Positions 33,632-42,540 of a DNA stretch of 64,000 nt are shown one piece after another. Both the position numbers and the translations under genes were made by a program. The DNA is from Bacteroidales bacterium (GTDB lineage Bacteria > Bacteroidota > Bacteroidia > Bacteroidales > F082). Under the pieces are notes generated by a model. That model ran no database searches, was not told the DNA's origin, and saw only the letters and a program-made list of their open reading frames with translations. The DNA is taken from NCBI GenBank assembly GCA_016285355.1, contig JAEEQP010000003.1, forward strand, positions 1-64,000. Direction: 5' to 3'. How positions within the stretch are numbered: position 1 is the first letter of the stretch; every line of letters begins with the position of its first letter.

Positions 33632-34407
33632 TTGACCTTTTCATTCAAGTCCGGATTTTCGACATCATCGATATATTTTTGGTGGCGTTGCTTTTCTACT
33701 GGTTCTACCGCATCCTGAAAGGTACCTCGGCCATCAGCATCTTTTTGGGCATCGTAGCGATTTTCCTCATCTGGCAGGTAGTCAAGGCCTTACAGATGGA
33801 ACTGCTGAGTACCATTCTTGGAGCTTTCGTCAGCGTGGGTTTCATCGCACTCATCATCATTTTCCAACCGGAAATCAGGCGGTTCCTGTTCACCATTGGT
33901 ACTCAAGCGCAAGAGCGGAAATTCCTGCAAGGATTAAAGTTTCTGAGGGTCGGAGGCAATGCCAACCTTAATGTGGAGGCCATCACCAAAGCCTGCCAAA
34001 ACATGTCGGACATCAAACAAGGTGCGCTCATCCTTCTGGCAAGAAAAAACAATCTGGAGGATATTGTCTCGACAGGTGTAGTGGTCAATGCCGACATCAG
34101 CAATCCGTTGATAGAGAACATCTTCTTCAAGAATAGCCCTCTGCACGACGGTGCCATGATTATCCGTAATAACCGCATCATTTCCGCCCGCTGCATCCTT
34201 CCAGTGACGCAGAAGACCAACATCCCAGGGCATTACGGTCTGCGTCACCGCGCCGCCATCGGTGTGACCGAAGTCAACGACTGCATCGCACTTGTCGTTT
34301 CAGAGGAAACTGGCAACATCAGCATGGTGGTTGAAGGCGAAATCCGCACCATCAAGCCTTTGGAATTGAAGGAAAGGATTGAAAAGGAGCTGAAACTTAA
34401 TTCTTGA
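33628..34407 (+). CDS. cdaA: Diadenylate cyclase
   Basis: This 259-residue membrane-bound enzyme makes cyclic di-AMP from two ATP. Three N-terminal helices (IDIFLVALLFYWFYRILKG, ISIFLGIVAIFLIWQVVKAL, LGAFVSVGFIALIIIFQPEI) are followed by a DisA_N catalytic domain with the DGA motif in SPLHDGAMII and the RHR motif in GLRHRAAIG. Length and topology match CdaA. Coupling to folP is common in Bacteroidetes. No glmM or cdaR partner is adjacent. The 3' end overlaps the convergent lipoprotein gene by 11 bp. Confidence 0.95.
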   Translation: MIDLFIQVRIFDIIDIFLVALLFYWFYRILKGTSAISIFLGIVAIFLIWQVVKALQMELLSTILGAFVSVGFIALIIIFQPEIRRFLFTIGTQAQERKFLQGLKFLRVGGNANLNVEAITKACQNMSDIKQGALILLARKNNLEDIVSTGVVVNADISNPLIENIFFKNSPLHDGAMIIRNNRIISARCILPVTQKTNIPGHYGLRHRAAIGVTEVNDCIALVVSEETGNISMVVEGEIRTIKPLELKERIEKELKLNS

Positions 34408-35266
34408 TTTCAATAAACCGATCGTCGTCGTCAGCGTAGCGCAACTGCTTCTTGTAAGGGTCGTAACGCAGCAACAATTGATAGGCATATCCCTTCTTTT
34501 TCAGCGCATTCCCGACATAGCTGTTCAACATATAATCATAGGTGTAGCCTGCGTAGAGCTTGCCCAAATACACGGCATAGTTGTAGACATCTTTAAGCTC
34601 CAGTGTATCAATGGTGTAGTTATAGTCTATTTTCTGCGCCCAAAACGAATAGTCCGTCTTGGAATCGAAGCCGTCCATGAGGTTGTGTTCACAAAACAGT
34701 ACAGGTTTCCAGTCGCCGTCGTTGACCTCAAACCACGAAGCCACATTGACCGTGTTCAAGGCATGTTTGTAACTGAATTCTTCTGTGTCGCTGAAAAGAT
34801 AGTCCTCATACTCCGTGATGCGTCCCGAAATCTCCATTCGCGAAAGCATCACTAGCCAATGGGTTGAATCAATTTGCACATTATCAATGTCTTCAGGCAC
34901 ATAAACCTCAACGCCATAATCGCCCATCGCCTTTGCGTAAGCATTATACATGACATCGAGGAACAAGTCCTGACTGAAGCCGTTCAAAACCTCGGTTTTC
35001 TTGCCCAACTGCGTGTTGTATTCCGTTTTCACCTCGGCCTGTTCGGGGAAATAGACCGCCGCCTCGATATAGGGTCGCTCAGCCATATACTTTTTGGCCA
35101 ATTTCAACTCCGTCTGGCAGCTCGTAAGCAGCAATCCTATCATCACAAAACCCACAAAACTTACAAAACTTGTTCTTTTTGAGAAGTGGGAAAGCTTGCC
35201 AACCGGCAGCTTTCCGGCATCGCACGGTTGTGCAGATGCCGCACAATTTTCATTAAACTCATTCAT
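34397..35266 (-). CDS. Putative lipoprotein of unknown function
   Basis: The protein has up to 289 residues with a lipobox-like segment: a hydrophobic run VMIGLLLTSC places the lipidated Cys at about residue 50 of the longest reading. The first 30 residues of that reading (through KLPVGKLSHFSK) are unusual for a signal peptide and overlap a perfect-arm hairpin at 35189-35215, so translation may really start further in, or the repeat has changed the N-terminus. The mature part is soluble, Tyr/Asp-rich and about 240 residues (YMAERPYIEAAVYFPEQ, VYNYAVYLGKLYAGYTYDYM). I do not recognise the family; it resembles envelope lipoproteins found only in Bacteroidetes. The stop overlaps cdaA convergently. 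Confidence 0.7.
   Translation of the reverse strand: MNEFNENCAASAQPCDAGKLPVGKLSHFSKRTSFVSFVGFVMIGLLLTSCQTELKLAKKYMAERPYIEAAVYFPEQAEVKTEYNTQLGKKTEVLNGFSQDLFLDVMYNAYAKAMGDYGVEVYVPEDIDNVQIDSTHWLVMLSRMEISGRITEYEDYLFSDTEEFSYKHALNTVNVASWFEVNDGDWKPVLFCEHNLMDGFDSKTDYSFWAQKIDYNYTIDTLELKDVYNYAVYLGKLYAGYTYDYMLNSYVGNALKKKGYAYQLLLRYDPYKKQLRYADDDDRFIEIKN
35189..35215. repeat. Hairpin inside the lipoprotein N-terminal reading
   Basis: GGAAAGC (35189-35195) and GCTTTCC (35209-35215), with inner TGCC/GGCA arms, form a strong stem and small loop. It lies in the segment coding K-L-P-V-G-K-L and may be an inserted repeat. Confidence 0.5.
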
Positions 35267-35302
35267 GGTTTTGTTCGTTTTGAAAGTTTTGTGATAAAAA
35301 GT

Positions 35303-38035
35303 TTAAATGTTGTCAAACAAATCCATCTGCACGCCATCACCCTTGGGTTCCACAATCTCCAACGGTACATCAGCGGGATTGACCACTACCTTTTCGGTAT
35401 TTTCTTCAGTTTCAGCAGGTTCTTCGCTTCTTTCCTCACTCGGCTCAGGCTGGAACGGTTCAAGGAACTCCCAACTGTCAATCTCTCGCGTCGACAGACG
35501 TTTGCCCTTGGCCTTGTAGCTCTTGATGCCGATAAACTCCTCCACGTTGACCTCATCATCGGGGAAACTGTTGCCCGCATCACTGACCTTATAGCTCAAT
35601 TTCAGTCGCGGCATATCATCGACACTGCGTCCCAAATACTTTGCGTCAGGATGCTCTCCAATGAAGGAAGCGCGGGCATTCAGTTTGGTCTCGGCTTCAA
35701 TGCAGAAACGCTTCAGGTACATCTTCTGTGTCTCGCCTTCTATGTAGACGACGGAAAAGATTTCGTCCGGGTCGAACTTGCGGATTTCCACCATGTCGTC
35801 GTCAAAGTGGGTGTTGAGGTCGAAACCCGAAATCTTAAACTCGCCATTGCTGAAAATCTGCAAGATACGATCTTCACCCTCGAATGCGCCAAGGTATTGT
35901 CCACGTTTGTCAGCATTGAGTCGGCGCACGGTATCATCGTACCAGATTTCGCGTGCATCAAGCGTGGAGACACCTTCCCCACCCTTCTTGATTTCCTTGA
36001 CCTCGTATTTGGTGAGCAGGTTACCACGTGTGTCACGACCTTTCACGTTAAGGTCAGCGAACTTGTAGTCGACGGTCTTCTGCTTCTTATTGAACAGCAC
36101 AAGCGTCACCTTGATTACTTCAGCTTCGCCATTCGGGTTGGACGAGAAATAGCGCACCTTTGAGCCGGGTTTGCCCTGAGTGAGGTCGTATTCCTTATCA
36201 CGAGTGACACCCTTTACGGCGAAACGCTTCACATAGTGCGGTGCACCATTCTTGCCGTCGCGATAGACGACATTGTAAGTCGTGCGGTCGTCGTTTTTAT
36301 GGAACACATCCACATGGATAACCTTTTGACCCACAAAGAGTTTCGGTTGCAATTTAACCACAGCATATTTGCCATCCTCGTGGAAAACGATAATGTCATC
36401 CATGTCGGAGCAGTCGCACACATATTCGTAGGCTTCCTTGTTCTTCTCGCGCTTCAGGCCTTCGCCAGTGCAGACAAAACCTTCCTCCTTATTAACATAC
36501 AACTTTTCATTATTGGCCGCCACGGCCACAGCGGAAATATTGTCAAAGTTACGGATTTCAGTCTTGCGTTCGCGACCTTCGCCATATTTCTCCTTGATGT
36601 GCAGGAAATAGTCGATGGTGTAGTCCACGATATGGTCGAGGTTGTACTTAGCCTCTTCCATACGCTTCTCAATATCAGCCAGTTGTTCGTCAGCTTTCTT
36701 AATGTCAAACTTGGAAATCTTGCGGACAGGCTTCTCACAGAGTTTCTCCACATCCTCGCGGGTAATTTCGCGTTTCAGCAGTTTGCGATAGGGGTCGAAG
36801 CGGCGTTCAATGCCAGTGAGTTGGTCGTCCCAAGTCTCGTAGTCCTTGTTTTCCAACTCCTTATAGATACCTTTCTCGAAGAAAATCTTCTCCAACGAAA
36901 TCCAGTGCCAACTGTTCTCCAACTCCTCAATGAGAATGCGCAACTCCCAACTGAGGAGTTCCATCGTACGGTCTGTGCTAAGTCTCAAGATTTCGCTCAC
37001 ACCCATAAACGCTGGATGCTGGTTGACGATGACGCAGGCGTTGGGAGAAATAGAGACCTCACAGTCGGTGAAAGCATAAAGCGCGTCTATAGTCTGGTCA
37101 GGCGAAACGCCAGGATTAAGATAAATCACGATTTCGCACTGCTCGGCGGTGTTGTCGTCGATTTTCTTAATCTTGATCTTACCCTTGTCGTTGCACTTCA
37201 CGATACTATCGATGACACCGCCTGTGGTGGTGCCGTATGGTATCTCACTGATAACAAGAGTTTTCTTATCCTGTTGGCTGATTCTCGCACGGATGCGCAC
37301 CTTGCCGCCACGCAGACCGTCGTTGTAGTTGGTCACATCCATCAAGCCGCCTGTCGGGAAGTCGGGATAGAGCGTGAAAGGCTCGTCGCGCAGATAGGCC
37401 ACGGAAGCGTCAATCAGTTCATTGAAATTGTGTGGCAGGAACTTGGAAGCCAAACCCACAGCAATGCCTTCGGTACCTTGCGCCAACAGCAGTGGGAATT
37501 TCACTGGTAGAGAAACCGGCTCCGCGTTACGGTTGTCGTAGGAGCGCGTCCAGTCCGTGGTCTTATGGTTGAAGACGACCTCTTTGGCGAACTTGGAGAG
37601 TCTCGCCTCAATATAACGCGGGGCAGCGGCATCATCGCCAGTGAGGATGTTGCCAAAGTTACCCTGCGTATCCATCAACAAGTCTTTCTGGGCAAGTTGC
37701 ACGAGGGCATCACCAATAGAAGCATCGCCATGCGGGTGGTACTTCATCGTGTTGCCCACGATGTTGGCCACCTTGTTGAAACGTCCGTCGTCAAGTTCGT
37801 CCATCGAATGCAGAATGCGGCGTTGCACAGGCTTCAGTCCGTCCTCAATGGCAGGCACGGCGCGCTCCAAAATGACATACGAGGCATAGTCGAGAAACCA
37901 GTTCTCAAACATGCCTTTCAGCGGTATGACATGATGTTCATCCTCTTGAACCTGAGCGTCTTCAACGCCTTCAAAAGTCTCATCCATCGGCTGCTCGTCC
38001 AAAGGTTCGTTTTCGGTCTTGTCTTCGATATCCAT
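35303..38035 (-). CDS. parC: DNA topoisomerase IV subunit A (ParC-type)
   Basis: This 910-residue subunit of a type IIA topoisomerase unlinks daughter chromosomes together with ParE. The breakage-reunion domain shows DGLKPVQRRILHSMDE, the quinolone-region helix KYHPHGDASIGDALV and the catalytic Tyr in AAPRYIEARLS (about 140). A C-terminal beta-propeller-like part follows from about 500 and an acidic tail (PEPSEERSEEPAETEEN). The GyrA-box (QRRGGKG) is absent, which favours ParC over GyrA. Bacteroidetes ParC proteins are this long. The N-terminal 35 residues are very acidic. parE is not next to it here. A -7 box is at 38055-38062. Confidence 0.88.
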   Translation of the reverse strand: MDIEDKTENEPLDEQPMDETFEGVEDAQVQEDEHHVIPLKGMFENWFLDYASYVILERAVPAIEDGLKPVQRRILHSMDELDDGRFNKVANIVGNTMKYHPHGDASIGDALVQLAQKDLLMDTQGNFGNILTGDDAAAPRYIEARLSKFAKEVVFNHKTTDWTRSYDNRNAEPVSLPVKFPLLLAQGTEGIAVGLASKFLPHNFNELIDASVAYLRDEPFTLYPDFPTGGLMDVTNYNDGLRGGKVRIRARISQQDKKTLVISEIPYGTTTGGVIDSIVKCNDKGKIKIKKIDDNTAEQCEIVIYLNPGVSPDQTIDALYAFTDCEVSISPNACVIVNQHPAFMGVSEILRLSTDRTMELLSWELRILIEELENSWHWISLEKIFFEKGIYKELENKDYETWDDQLTGIERRFDPYRKLLKREITREDVEKLCEKPVRKISKFDIKKADEQLADIEKRMEEAKYNLDHIVDYTIDYFLHIKEKYGEGRERKTEIRNFDNISAVAVAANNEKLYVNKEEGFVCTGEGLKREKNKEAYEYVCDCSDMDDIIVFHEDGKYAVVKLQPKLFVGQKVIHVDVFHKNDDRTTYNVVYRDGKNGAPHYVKRFAVKGVTRDKEYDLTQGKPGSKVRYFSSNPNGEAEVIKVTLVLFNKKQKTVDYKFADLNVKGRDTRGNLLTKYEVKEIKKGGEGVSTLDAREIWYDDTVRRLNADKRGQYLGAFEGEDRILQIFSNGEFKISGFDLNTHFDDDMVEIRKFDPDEIFSVVYIEGETQKMYLKRFCIEAETKLNARASFIGEHPDAKYLGRSVDDMPRLKLSYKVSDAGNSFPDDEVNVEEFIGIKSYKAKGKRLSTREIDSWEFLEPFQPEPSEERSEEPAETEENTEKVVVNPADVPLEIVEPKGDGVQMDLFDNI

Positions 38036-38054
38036 TATGCGTTTTCTAATGGTG

Positions 38055-38062
38055 CAAAGGTA
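38055..38062 (-). promoter_or_regulatory. -7 box for parC
   Basis: TACCTTTG on the minus strand, 20 bp upstream of the start codon; a TTTG at 38079-38082 is 16 bp away, slightly short. It lies just upstream of, or overlaps the end of, the BatA gene. Confidence 0.5.
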
Positions 38063-38071
38063 CGAAAAAAA

Positions 38072-40096
38072 TCACTTCCAAAACCGCAAAACAGCAATCT
38101 CTCCCAACAAAGCCAAAAGCGCAATCAGCGCAAAAATCTTCCATTGCGAGGAGTGGTGCGCCATAGCTTCCACAAGGTCTGCGGTAGCGAAATCAGAGGT
38201 GTCCAAGACAGCGGCCACATCGAAACCAGCTTGAGCAAAGGACTTGCTCACTTCATCGCGGTCCACAAAGTCCATTTTTGACTCCACTCGGCTTTCGTTC
38301 CAAGCCGTGACACGATTCACCGAGTCGTTAACTAACAATTCATAGAAGCCCGCTGCGGGCAGGTTGTCGTTCAAATAGAGATAGACCTTGCCATTCCTCA
38401 CCTCCGAGGCAGGCATCTGCTCAAAACTGCGGTCGGCATTGGCAAAGAGGAAACGGTGGTCGCCTTCAAGGCTCATATCTTTCAATACCAGCATCTTATC
38501 CTTACCTATTGTGTACGAAAGCTTGTTCAATTGCCCGCCCAGCAGAGCCATCTTAACCATCATCGGGACAAAAATCGAATGGTCGGCAAGGTCGCTCCAC
38601 TTCGAGTCTAAGGCAGTGGTCATGACGAAAGCCTGCCCCTGCCCTACCGTTTCTGAAAACAGCATCGGGTCGCCGTTCTGCATCATGAGCAAAGTGGTCG
38701 GAATGCCGTTGCTCCTCATGCGCAAATGTTTCCTGACCTTAGGCAAGTCAGCATGTTGGGGCATATCAAGGATGACATCACTGAAAAACTCATGCCGCAG
38801 TGCCAAATCTTCAACCACCGTGGCGTTGGTGTCAAGTTCCATGGCCGAGAGGCCCAACTTGTTTAACAGAAAAGCGTTGTTCTTCAAATCATCTTTCGAG
38901 GGAAACACAAGCAGTGCCGCGCCATCAGCAACGTTATCCAACAAGGTCTGCTGCAATGTCTCATTCAGGTTGGCAGTCTCGTTGACGATGATAAACTGTG
39001 CCTTGGCAAGTTGGTCCAAGTCGAAGCGCGAAGGCTCCATCAAGGTATAGCGGAATTGTTCGTCGTCCTCAAAAAGCAAGGCACAACTCGTGGCCTCGCT
39101 GCCCAACTCAATCACGGAAAGGCTTGGCTTTACACCCAAAACGAAGTCGTAAGTGTCATCAAAGATGATGGGATGGTCGTTCAGTGACACGCTACAGCGT
39201 TGGTCGCCAGTGCCGTCCACCACAAACTGCATAACGATGTCCTGCGTACCGTTTTTCTCCAAATCGACAGTCGTGGAAGCGGCCATCGCTCCGTTCATAT
39301 TGAAGGTGACAGGCAGGCCTTTGACTTCTTTGTCGCCCTGATTGACGATGCGCACATTGAGGTCGTTGGTCAAACCAGGCTGCACGATAGGCGAAGCCAA
39401 CCAAACGGAATCAATGTAGAGGTTGATCGTGAACTCAGGCGTCATTGGGACCACCACCACTTGCATGGTGCTGTCGGCTTTGGCTGCGGACAAATCGAAG
39501 GTGTTTCTTTGAAAATCAGAATAAACGAAAAGCGTTGAACCGGCAAATCCGTGTTGTTTGCTCAACATTTCGAAACGGTCCATCACCTCGCCCATGGACA
39601 CAGGCGCACCATCGGGATTCATGCGGTCGAGTTGGTCGAGCATCTCCTCTTGGTTCATCGGGTATTCGTTCTGAATCTCAAAACTGTTCGTCATCAGCAG
39701 GTATCGGTTGGAGGGATTGAGTTTGTGCACCAAATCCCGCGCCGACTGCCGCGCATCCTCAATCAAAGTGGTGCGCTGTGACTGTCCCTTCATACTCATC
39801 GAATTGTCAATGTAGACTCCGACCAAGCTTTCCGCCGTGTTGACATTCAGTTGTTTCTCAGGTCGATACGGAAAAGCGAAAGCCAATACCAACGCTGCAA
39901 TGAACAAGCAACGTAATAATAAGGTGACGAGATATTTCAGTTTCCGCGTCTTGGCATTCTCCTGTTGGATGCTTCGCAACACCGCAGTATTGCTGAAATA
40001 CACCAACTTGTGCCGCCTGAAGTTGAACAGGTGGATGACAATCGGAATCAGCAGGGCAAGCAAGCCCCATAGCATATTGGGATAAAGGAATCGCAT
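38072..40096 (-). CDS. BatA-domain membrane protein with von Willebrand A-like domain
   Basis: This 674-residue inner-membrane protein begins with the BatA N-terminal signature (MRFLYPNMLWGLLALLIPIV, IHLFNFRRHKLVYFSN), a second helix at about 57-78 (LLLRCLFIAALVLAFAFPYR), and then a vWA-like domain whose MIDAS D-x-S-x-S is seen in VYIDNSMSMKG. A long beta-rich part follows and a last helix (IFALIALLALLGEIAVLRFW) ends the protein. In Bacteroidetes such proteins occur with MoxR/BatA/BatB aerotolerance-type operons, but none of those partners is adjacent here. The role is unknown beyond envelope assembly or stress, which is inference. It follows the acyl-CoA ligase divergently-spaced on the same strand with its own -7 box. 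Confidence 0.85.
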   Translation of the reverse strand: MRFLYPNMLWGLLALLIPIVIHLFNFRRHKLVYFSNTAVLRSIQQENAKTRKLKYLVTLLLRCLFIAALVLAFAFPYRPEKQLNVNTAESLVGVYIDNSMSMKGQSQRTTLIEDARQSARDLVHKLNPSNRYLLMTNSFEIQNEYPMNQEEMLDQLDRMNPDGAPVSMGEVMDRFEMLSKQHGFAGSTLFVYSDFQRNTFDLSAAKADSTMQVVVVPMTPEFTINLYIDSVWLASPIVQPGLTNDLNVRIVNQGDKEVKGLPVTFNMNGAMAASTTVDLEKNGTQDIVMQFVVDGTGDQRCSVSLNDHPIIFDDTYDFVLGVKPSLSVIELGSEATSCALLFEDDEQFRYTLMEPSRFDLDQLAKAQFIIVNETANLNETLQQTLLDNVADGAALLVFPSKDDLKNNAFLLNKLGLSAMELDTNATVVEDLALRHEFFSDVILDMPQHADLPKVRKHLRMRSNGIPTTLLMMQNGDPMLFSETVGQGQAFVMTTALDSKWSDLADHSIFVPMMVKMALLGGQLNKLSYTIGKDKMLVLKDMSLEGDHRFLFANADRSFEQMPASEVRNGKVYLYLNDNLPAAGFYELLVNDSVNRVTAWNESRVESKMDFVDRDEVSKSFAQAGFDVAAVLDTSDFATADLVEAMAHHSSQWKIFALIALLALLGEIAVLRFWK

Positions 40097-40113
40097 CTCT
40101 TAAAATGAGGCTG

Positions 40114-40121
40114 CAAAAGTA
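40114..40121 (-). promoter_or_regulatory. -7 box for the BatA-domain gene
   Basis: TACTTTTG on the minus strand, 18 bp upstream of the start and within the short gap after the acyl-CoA ligase. Confidence 0.4.
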
Positions 40122-40128
40122 AGCAAAA

Positions 40129-41898
40129 TCAGGCGAACATCTTTTCGATAACGTCCTTGTACTTGTTGGTAATCACCTTGCGTTTTGCCTTCAGCGTCGG
40201 CGTGAGCAAGCCGTTGGCAATGCTCCATTCGTCGGCAAGCAGCACCTGCTTCTTGACCTTCTCGGTCTCGCCCAAACCTTTGTTCAGCTCGTTCACTTCC
40301 TTGGCATAAAGCTTCACCACCTCCGGATTCTGGATCATTTCCTGGTTTGTCGTGTAAGGAATCTTCTCCTCAGCGCACCATGCCTTGAGGTCGGTGAAAC
40401 TCGGGATGATGAGGGCACCGGCAAACTTCTGGTTCTCGCCCACCACCAAAACCTGTTCAATCAACTTAGACGAAGCGAACTTGGCTTCAATGACATCGGG
40501 GTTGATGTACTTGCCGCCCGAAGTCTTGAACAAACTCTTGATACGTCCAGTAATCTTCAGTTGGTTGTATTGGTTGAGCTCACCCATGTCACCAGTATGG
40601 AACCAGCCATCCTCGTCGATAACCTCTTTGGTCAGTTCGGGATGTTTGTAGTAGCCCATCATCACGTTGTGGCCACGGCAAAGAATTTCACCACTATCGG
40701 CAATCTTCACTTCAGTGCCAGGCAACGGCTGACCCACATAGCCCACTTCGCGGCCATGTGGACTGCGGTTGCTCACGGTGATTACAGGCGAAGTCTCAGT
40801 CAAACCATATCCTTCAAACACCGGCATCTTGATGGCCGAGAAGAAGCCCGCTATCTTATGTGAGATGGCAGCGGCACCCGACACAATGATGTCGAAGTTC
40901 TCAGCACCGATATTAGCCCTAATCTTGCTGTAGACCAACTTATCGGCAAGAGCCAGCTTCTTATCATAGAACCAATTGCGGTTTTCGGCCTCAATCTTGT
41001 AGCGCTCGCCAAGGTGCAAAGCCCAGAAGAAAATGGCTTTAGCAATGCCCTTTTGTTTCTTGCCTGACTGGTAGATGGCATCATAGAAACGTTCCAATAC
41101 ACGTGGCACGGCACACATCATCGTGGGATGGATGTCGCGCATGTCACTGGCGATGGTACCTAAGCTTTCGGCATAATAAATCGACATGCCGCGATATTGG
41201 TAGCAATAGTTCAGGGCACGCTCGTAGGCATGGCACACCGGCAAGAAGCTGAAGGCCTTGTTGGACGTGTCGCTGATGGTATAGTGGAAGTTCGGGAATT
41301 GATTCATCAGGTTGTGGTGAGAGAGCATCACGCCTTTTGGGGTGCCTGTCGTACCTGAAGTATAGATGATGGTGGCGCACTCCATTTCGTCGACGGCAGC
41401 CTTGCGCCGTTCAAGCTCTTCGACATGGGGGTGCTCTTTACCTAACTGGAGCAACTGGTCGAAATAGGGATATTTCTCGCGGTCGACCATGGTATAGACC
41501 AACTTCACATTGGGCGCATCGGGCAAGATATTGGTCACCTTGTTCATCACGCTGAGGCCATCGATGATGACCATCTTGGCATCGCAGTCGTGCAGAATAT
41601 AACGATAGTCTTCCTCGCTGATGGTGGGATAGACCGGCACGTTGATGGCTCCGATTTGGCTGATGGCCATATCGAGCATGTTCCATTCAGGACGGTTGGT
41701 CAATATCATGGCGACCTTGTCGCCTTTCTCGATGCCCAACTCGATGAGGGCATAACTCAGTGCGTCGGCATGTTCCTTATAAGATTGTGAGCTATAATTT
41801 ATCCATTGGCCGTTCTTTTTTCCAGCGAGGGCCACTTGCTGGTTGGGATACTTCTCCACGTAGTTCTGAAGAAGGTCGAAAACTCTTTTTATTTCCAT
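40129..41898 (-). CDS. Long-chain acyl-CoA synthetase (AMP-forming)
   Basis: This ligase of about 589 residues activates fatty acids with ATP and CoA (FadD/AMP-dependent synthetase type). The phosphate-binding loop is IIYTSGTTGTPKGVMLSHH, followed by VFEGYGLTETSPVITV, the DGWFHTGDMGEL motif, and GRIKSLFKTSGGKYINPDVI at the hinge to the C-terminal domain. The final PTLKAKRKVI contains the lysine expected to catalyse adenylation in many members. Length (about 600) is usual for Bacteroidetes. The reading begins at a TTG at 41904; ATG 41898 (MEIKRVFDLLQNYVE) is preferred. A -7 box is at 41954-41961. Confidence 0.92.
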   Translation of the reverse strand: MEIKRVFDLLQNYVEKYPNQQVALAGKKNGQWINYSSQSYKEHADALSYALIELGIEKGDKVAMILTNRPEWNMLDMAISQIGAINVPVYPTISEEDYRYILHDCDAKMVIIDGLSVMNKVTNILPDAPNVKLVYTMVDREKYPYFDQLLQLGKEHPHVEELERRKAAVDEMECATIIYTSGTTGTPKGVMLSHHNLMNQFPNFHYTISDTSNKAFSFLPVCHAYERALNYCYQYRGMSIYYAESLGTIASDMRDIHPTMMCAVPRVLERFYDAIYQSGKKQKGIAKAIFFWALHLGERYKIEAENRNWFYDKKLALADKLVYSKIRANIGAENFDIIVSGAAAISHKIAGFFSAIKMPVFEGYGLTETSPVITVSNRSPHGREVGYVGQPLPGTEVKIADSGEILCRGHNVMMGYYKHPELTKEVIDEDGWFHTGDMGELNQYNQLKITGRIKSLFKTSGGKYINPDVIEAKFASSKLIEQVLVVGENQKFAGALIIPSFTDLKAWCAEEKIPYTTNQEMIQNPEVVKLYAKEVNELNKGLGETEKVKKQVLLADEWSIANGLLTPTLKAKRKVITNKYKDVIEKMFA

Positions 41899-41953
41899 AT
41901 TCAAATCGTTTTGAATTATGTCGATTCTTTCGAGTCAAGGCATAAAGAAAGTG

Positions 41954-41961
41954 CAAATATA
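41954..41961 (-). promoter_or_regulatory. -7 box for the acyl-CoA ligase
   Basis: TATATTTG on the minus strand, 55 bp upstream of ATG 41898. No clear -33 element. Confidence 0.4.
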
Positions 41962-42010
41962 AGAAAAATATACTTGCACTCACTTTTTTGAACCAGAAAC
42001 GGGATTTTTT

Positions 42011-42286
42011 TCAATCTTTCGATTTCTTCCGTTTCCTCAACAGATAGGCTCCGCCAAGGGCGGTCAACAACAAGACTCCGTCACCAAGGGGAGTGTACAA
42101 GTATTCATCCCAATCAGTTCCCTGATAAGGAACAGGTACCGTAAATTCAGAATCTTTTATTCTTATATTTCCCCCGGCATCTTCGTCCATAAGAAACACC
42201 TGGGCCTTAATTGGATTCGTCAAAACAAGTAACAAACCTATTACAGCTATGAATCTCTTGATCATATTATTTGTTCTATTTTTCAT
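42011..42286 (-). CDS. Small exported protein with C-terminal membrane anchor, coupled to the giant gene
   Basis: This protein of 91 residues starts MKNRTNNMIKRFIAVIGLLL with a signal peptide ending near PIKAQ. A short acidic mature part follows (FLMDEDAGGNIRIKDSEF), then a C-terminal tripartite end: a P-L-G-D-G motif, one hydrophobic helix (VLLLTALGGAYLL) and a basic tail RKRKKSKD. That layout resembles CTERM-type protein-sorting signals such as the PID-CTERM of Bacteroidetes; whether it is processed is unknown. An upstream ATG at 42313 overlaps the giant gene's TGA as ATGA, but AAGGAGGT at 42293-42300, six bases before ATG 42286, makes the internal start more likely. Strong Shine-Dalgarno sites are uncommon in this phylum. 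Confidence 0.65.
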   Translation of the reverse strand: MKNRTNNMIKRFIAVIGLLLVLTNPIKAQVFLMDEDAGGNIRIKDSEFTVPVPYQGTDWDEYLYTPLGDGVLLLTALGGAYLLRKRKKSKD

Positions 42287-42292
42287 CTTCTG

Positions 42293-42300
42293 ACCTCCTT
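42293..42300 (-). promoter_or_regulatory. Strong Shine-Dalgarno site before the small exported protein
   Basis: AAGGAGGT on the minus strand is a near-complete anti-16S match, 6 nt before ATG 42286 and 10 nt after the giant gene's stop. It decides the start and suggests the small protein is made at a high rate from the giant message. Confidence 0.6.
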
Positions 42301-42309
42301 GTTGTTGAC

Positions 42310-42540
42310 TCATTCTACAATAATCTTTTGAACCTTGGTCTCAGTTGAATTCACTAAGCGGAGCATGTACATACCTTTCGCCACGACCGGGAATGTCAAT
42401 CGGCTCTGGCCGCCTGTCAACTTACCATGCCACAAGATGCGGCCTTGCAAGTCAATGAAATCAAGCTCGCCTTCGCCTGTCACCACCCACTGCGAACCAT
42501 CGAAGAAGGCGAATGAGTGTTCTACATGCTCTTCCACGTC
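42310..42540 (-). other. T9SS type A sorting domain of the giant protein
   Basis: The last 75 residues form the conserved beta-sandwich: SFAFFDGSQWVVTG, then GELDFIDLQGRILWHGKL, SRLTFPVVAKGMYMLRL and a final K-V-Q-K-I-I-V-E. This matches the C-terminal signal of T9SS cargo; no T9SS machinery gene lies in this window. Confidence 0.85.

Noticed and set aside
35303..38035. Annotation as gyrase subunit A
   Set aside because: The GyrA-box is missing and the acidic N-terminus and long C-terminal tail fit the ParC type of Bacteroidetes better.
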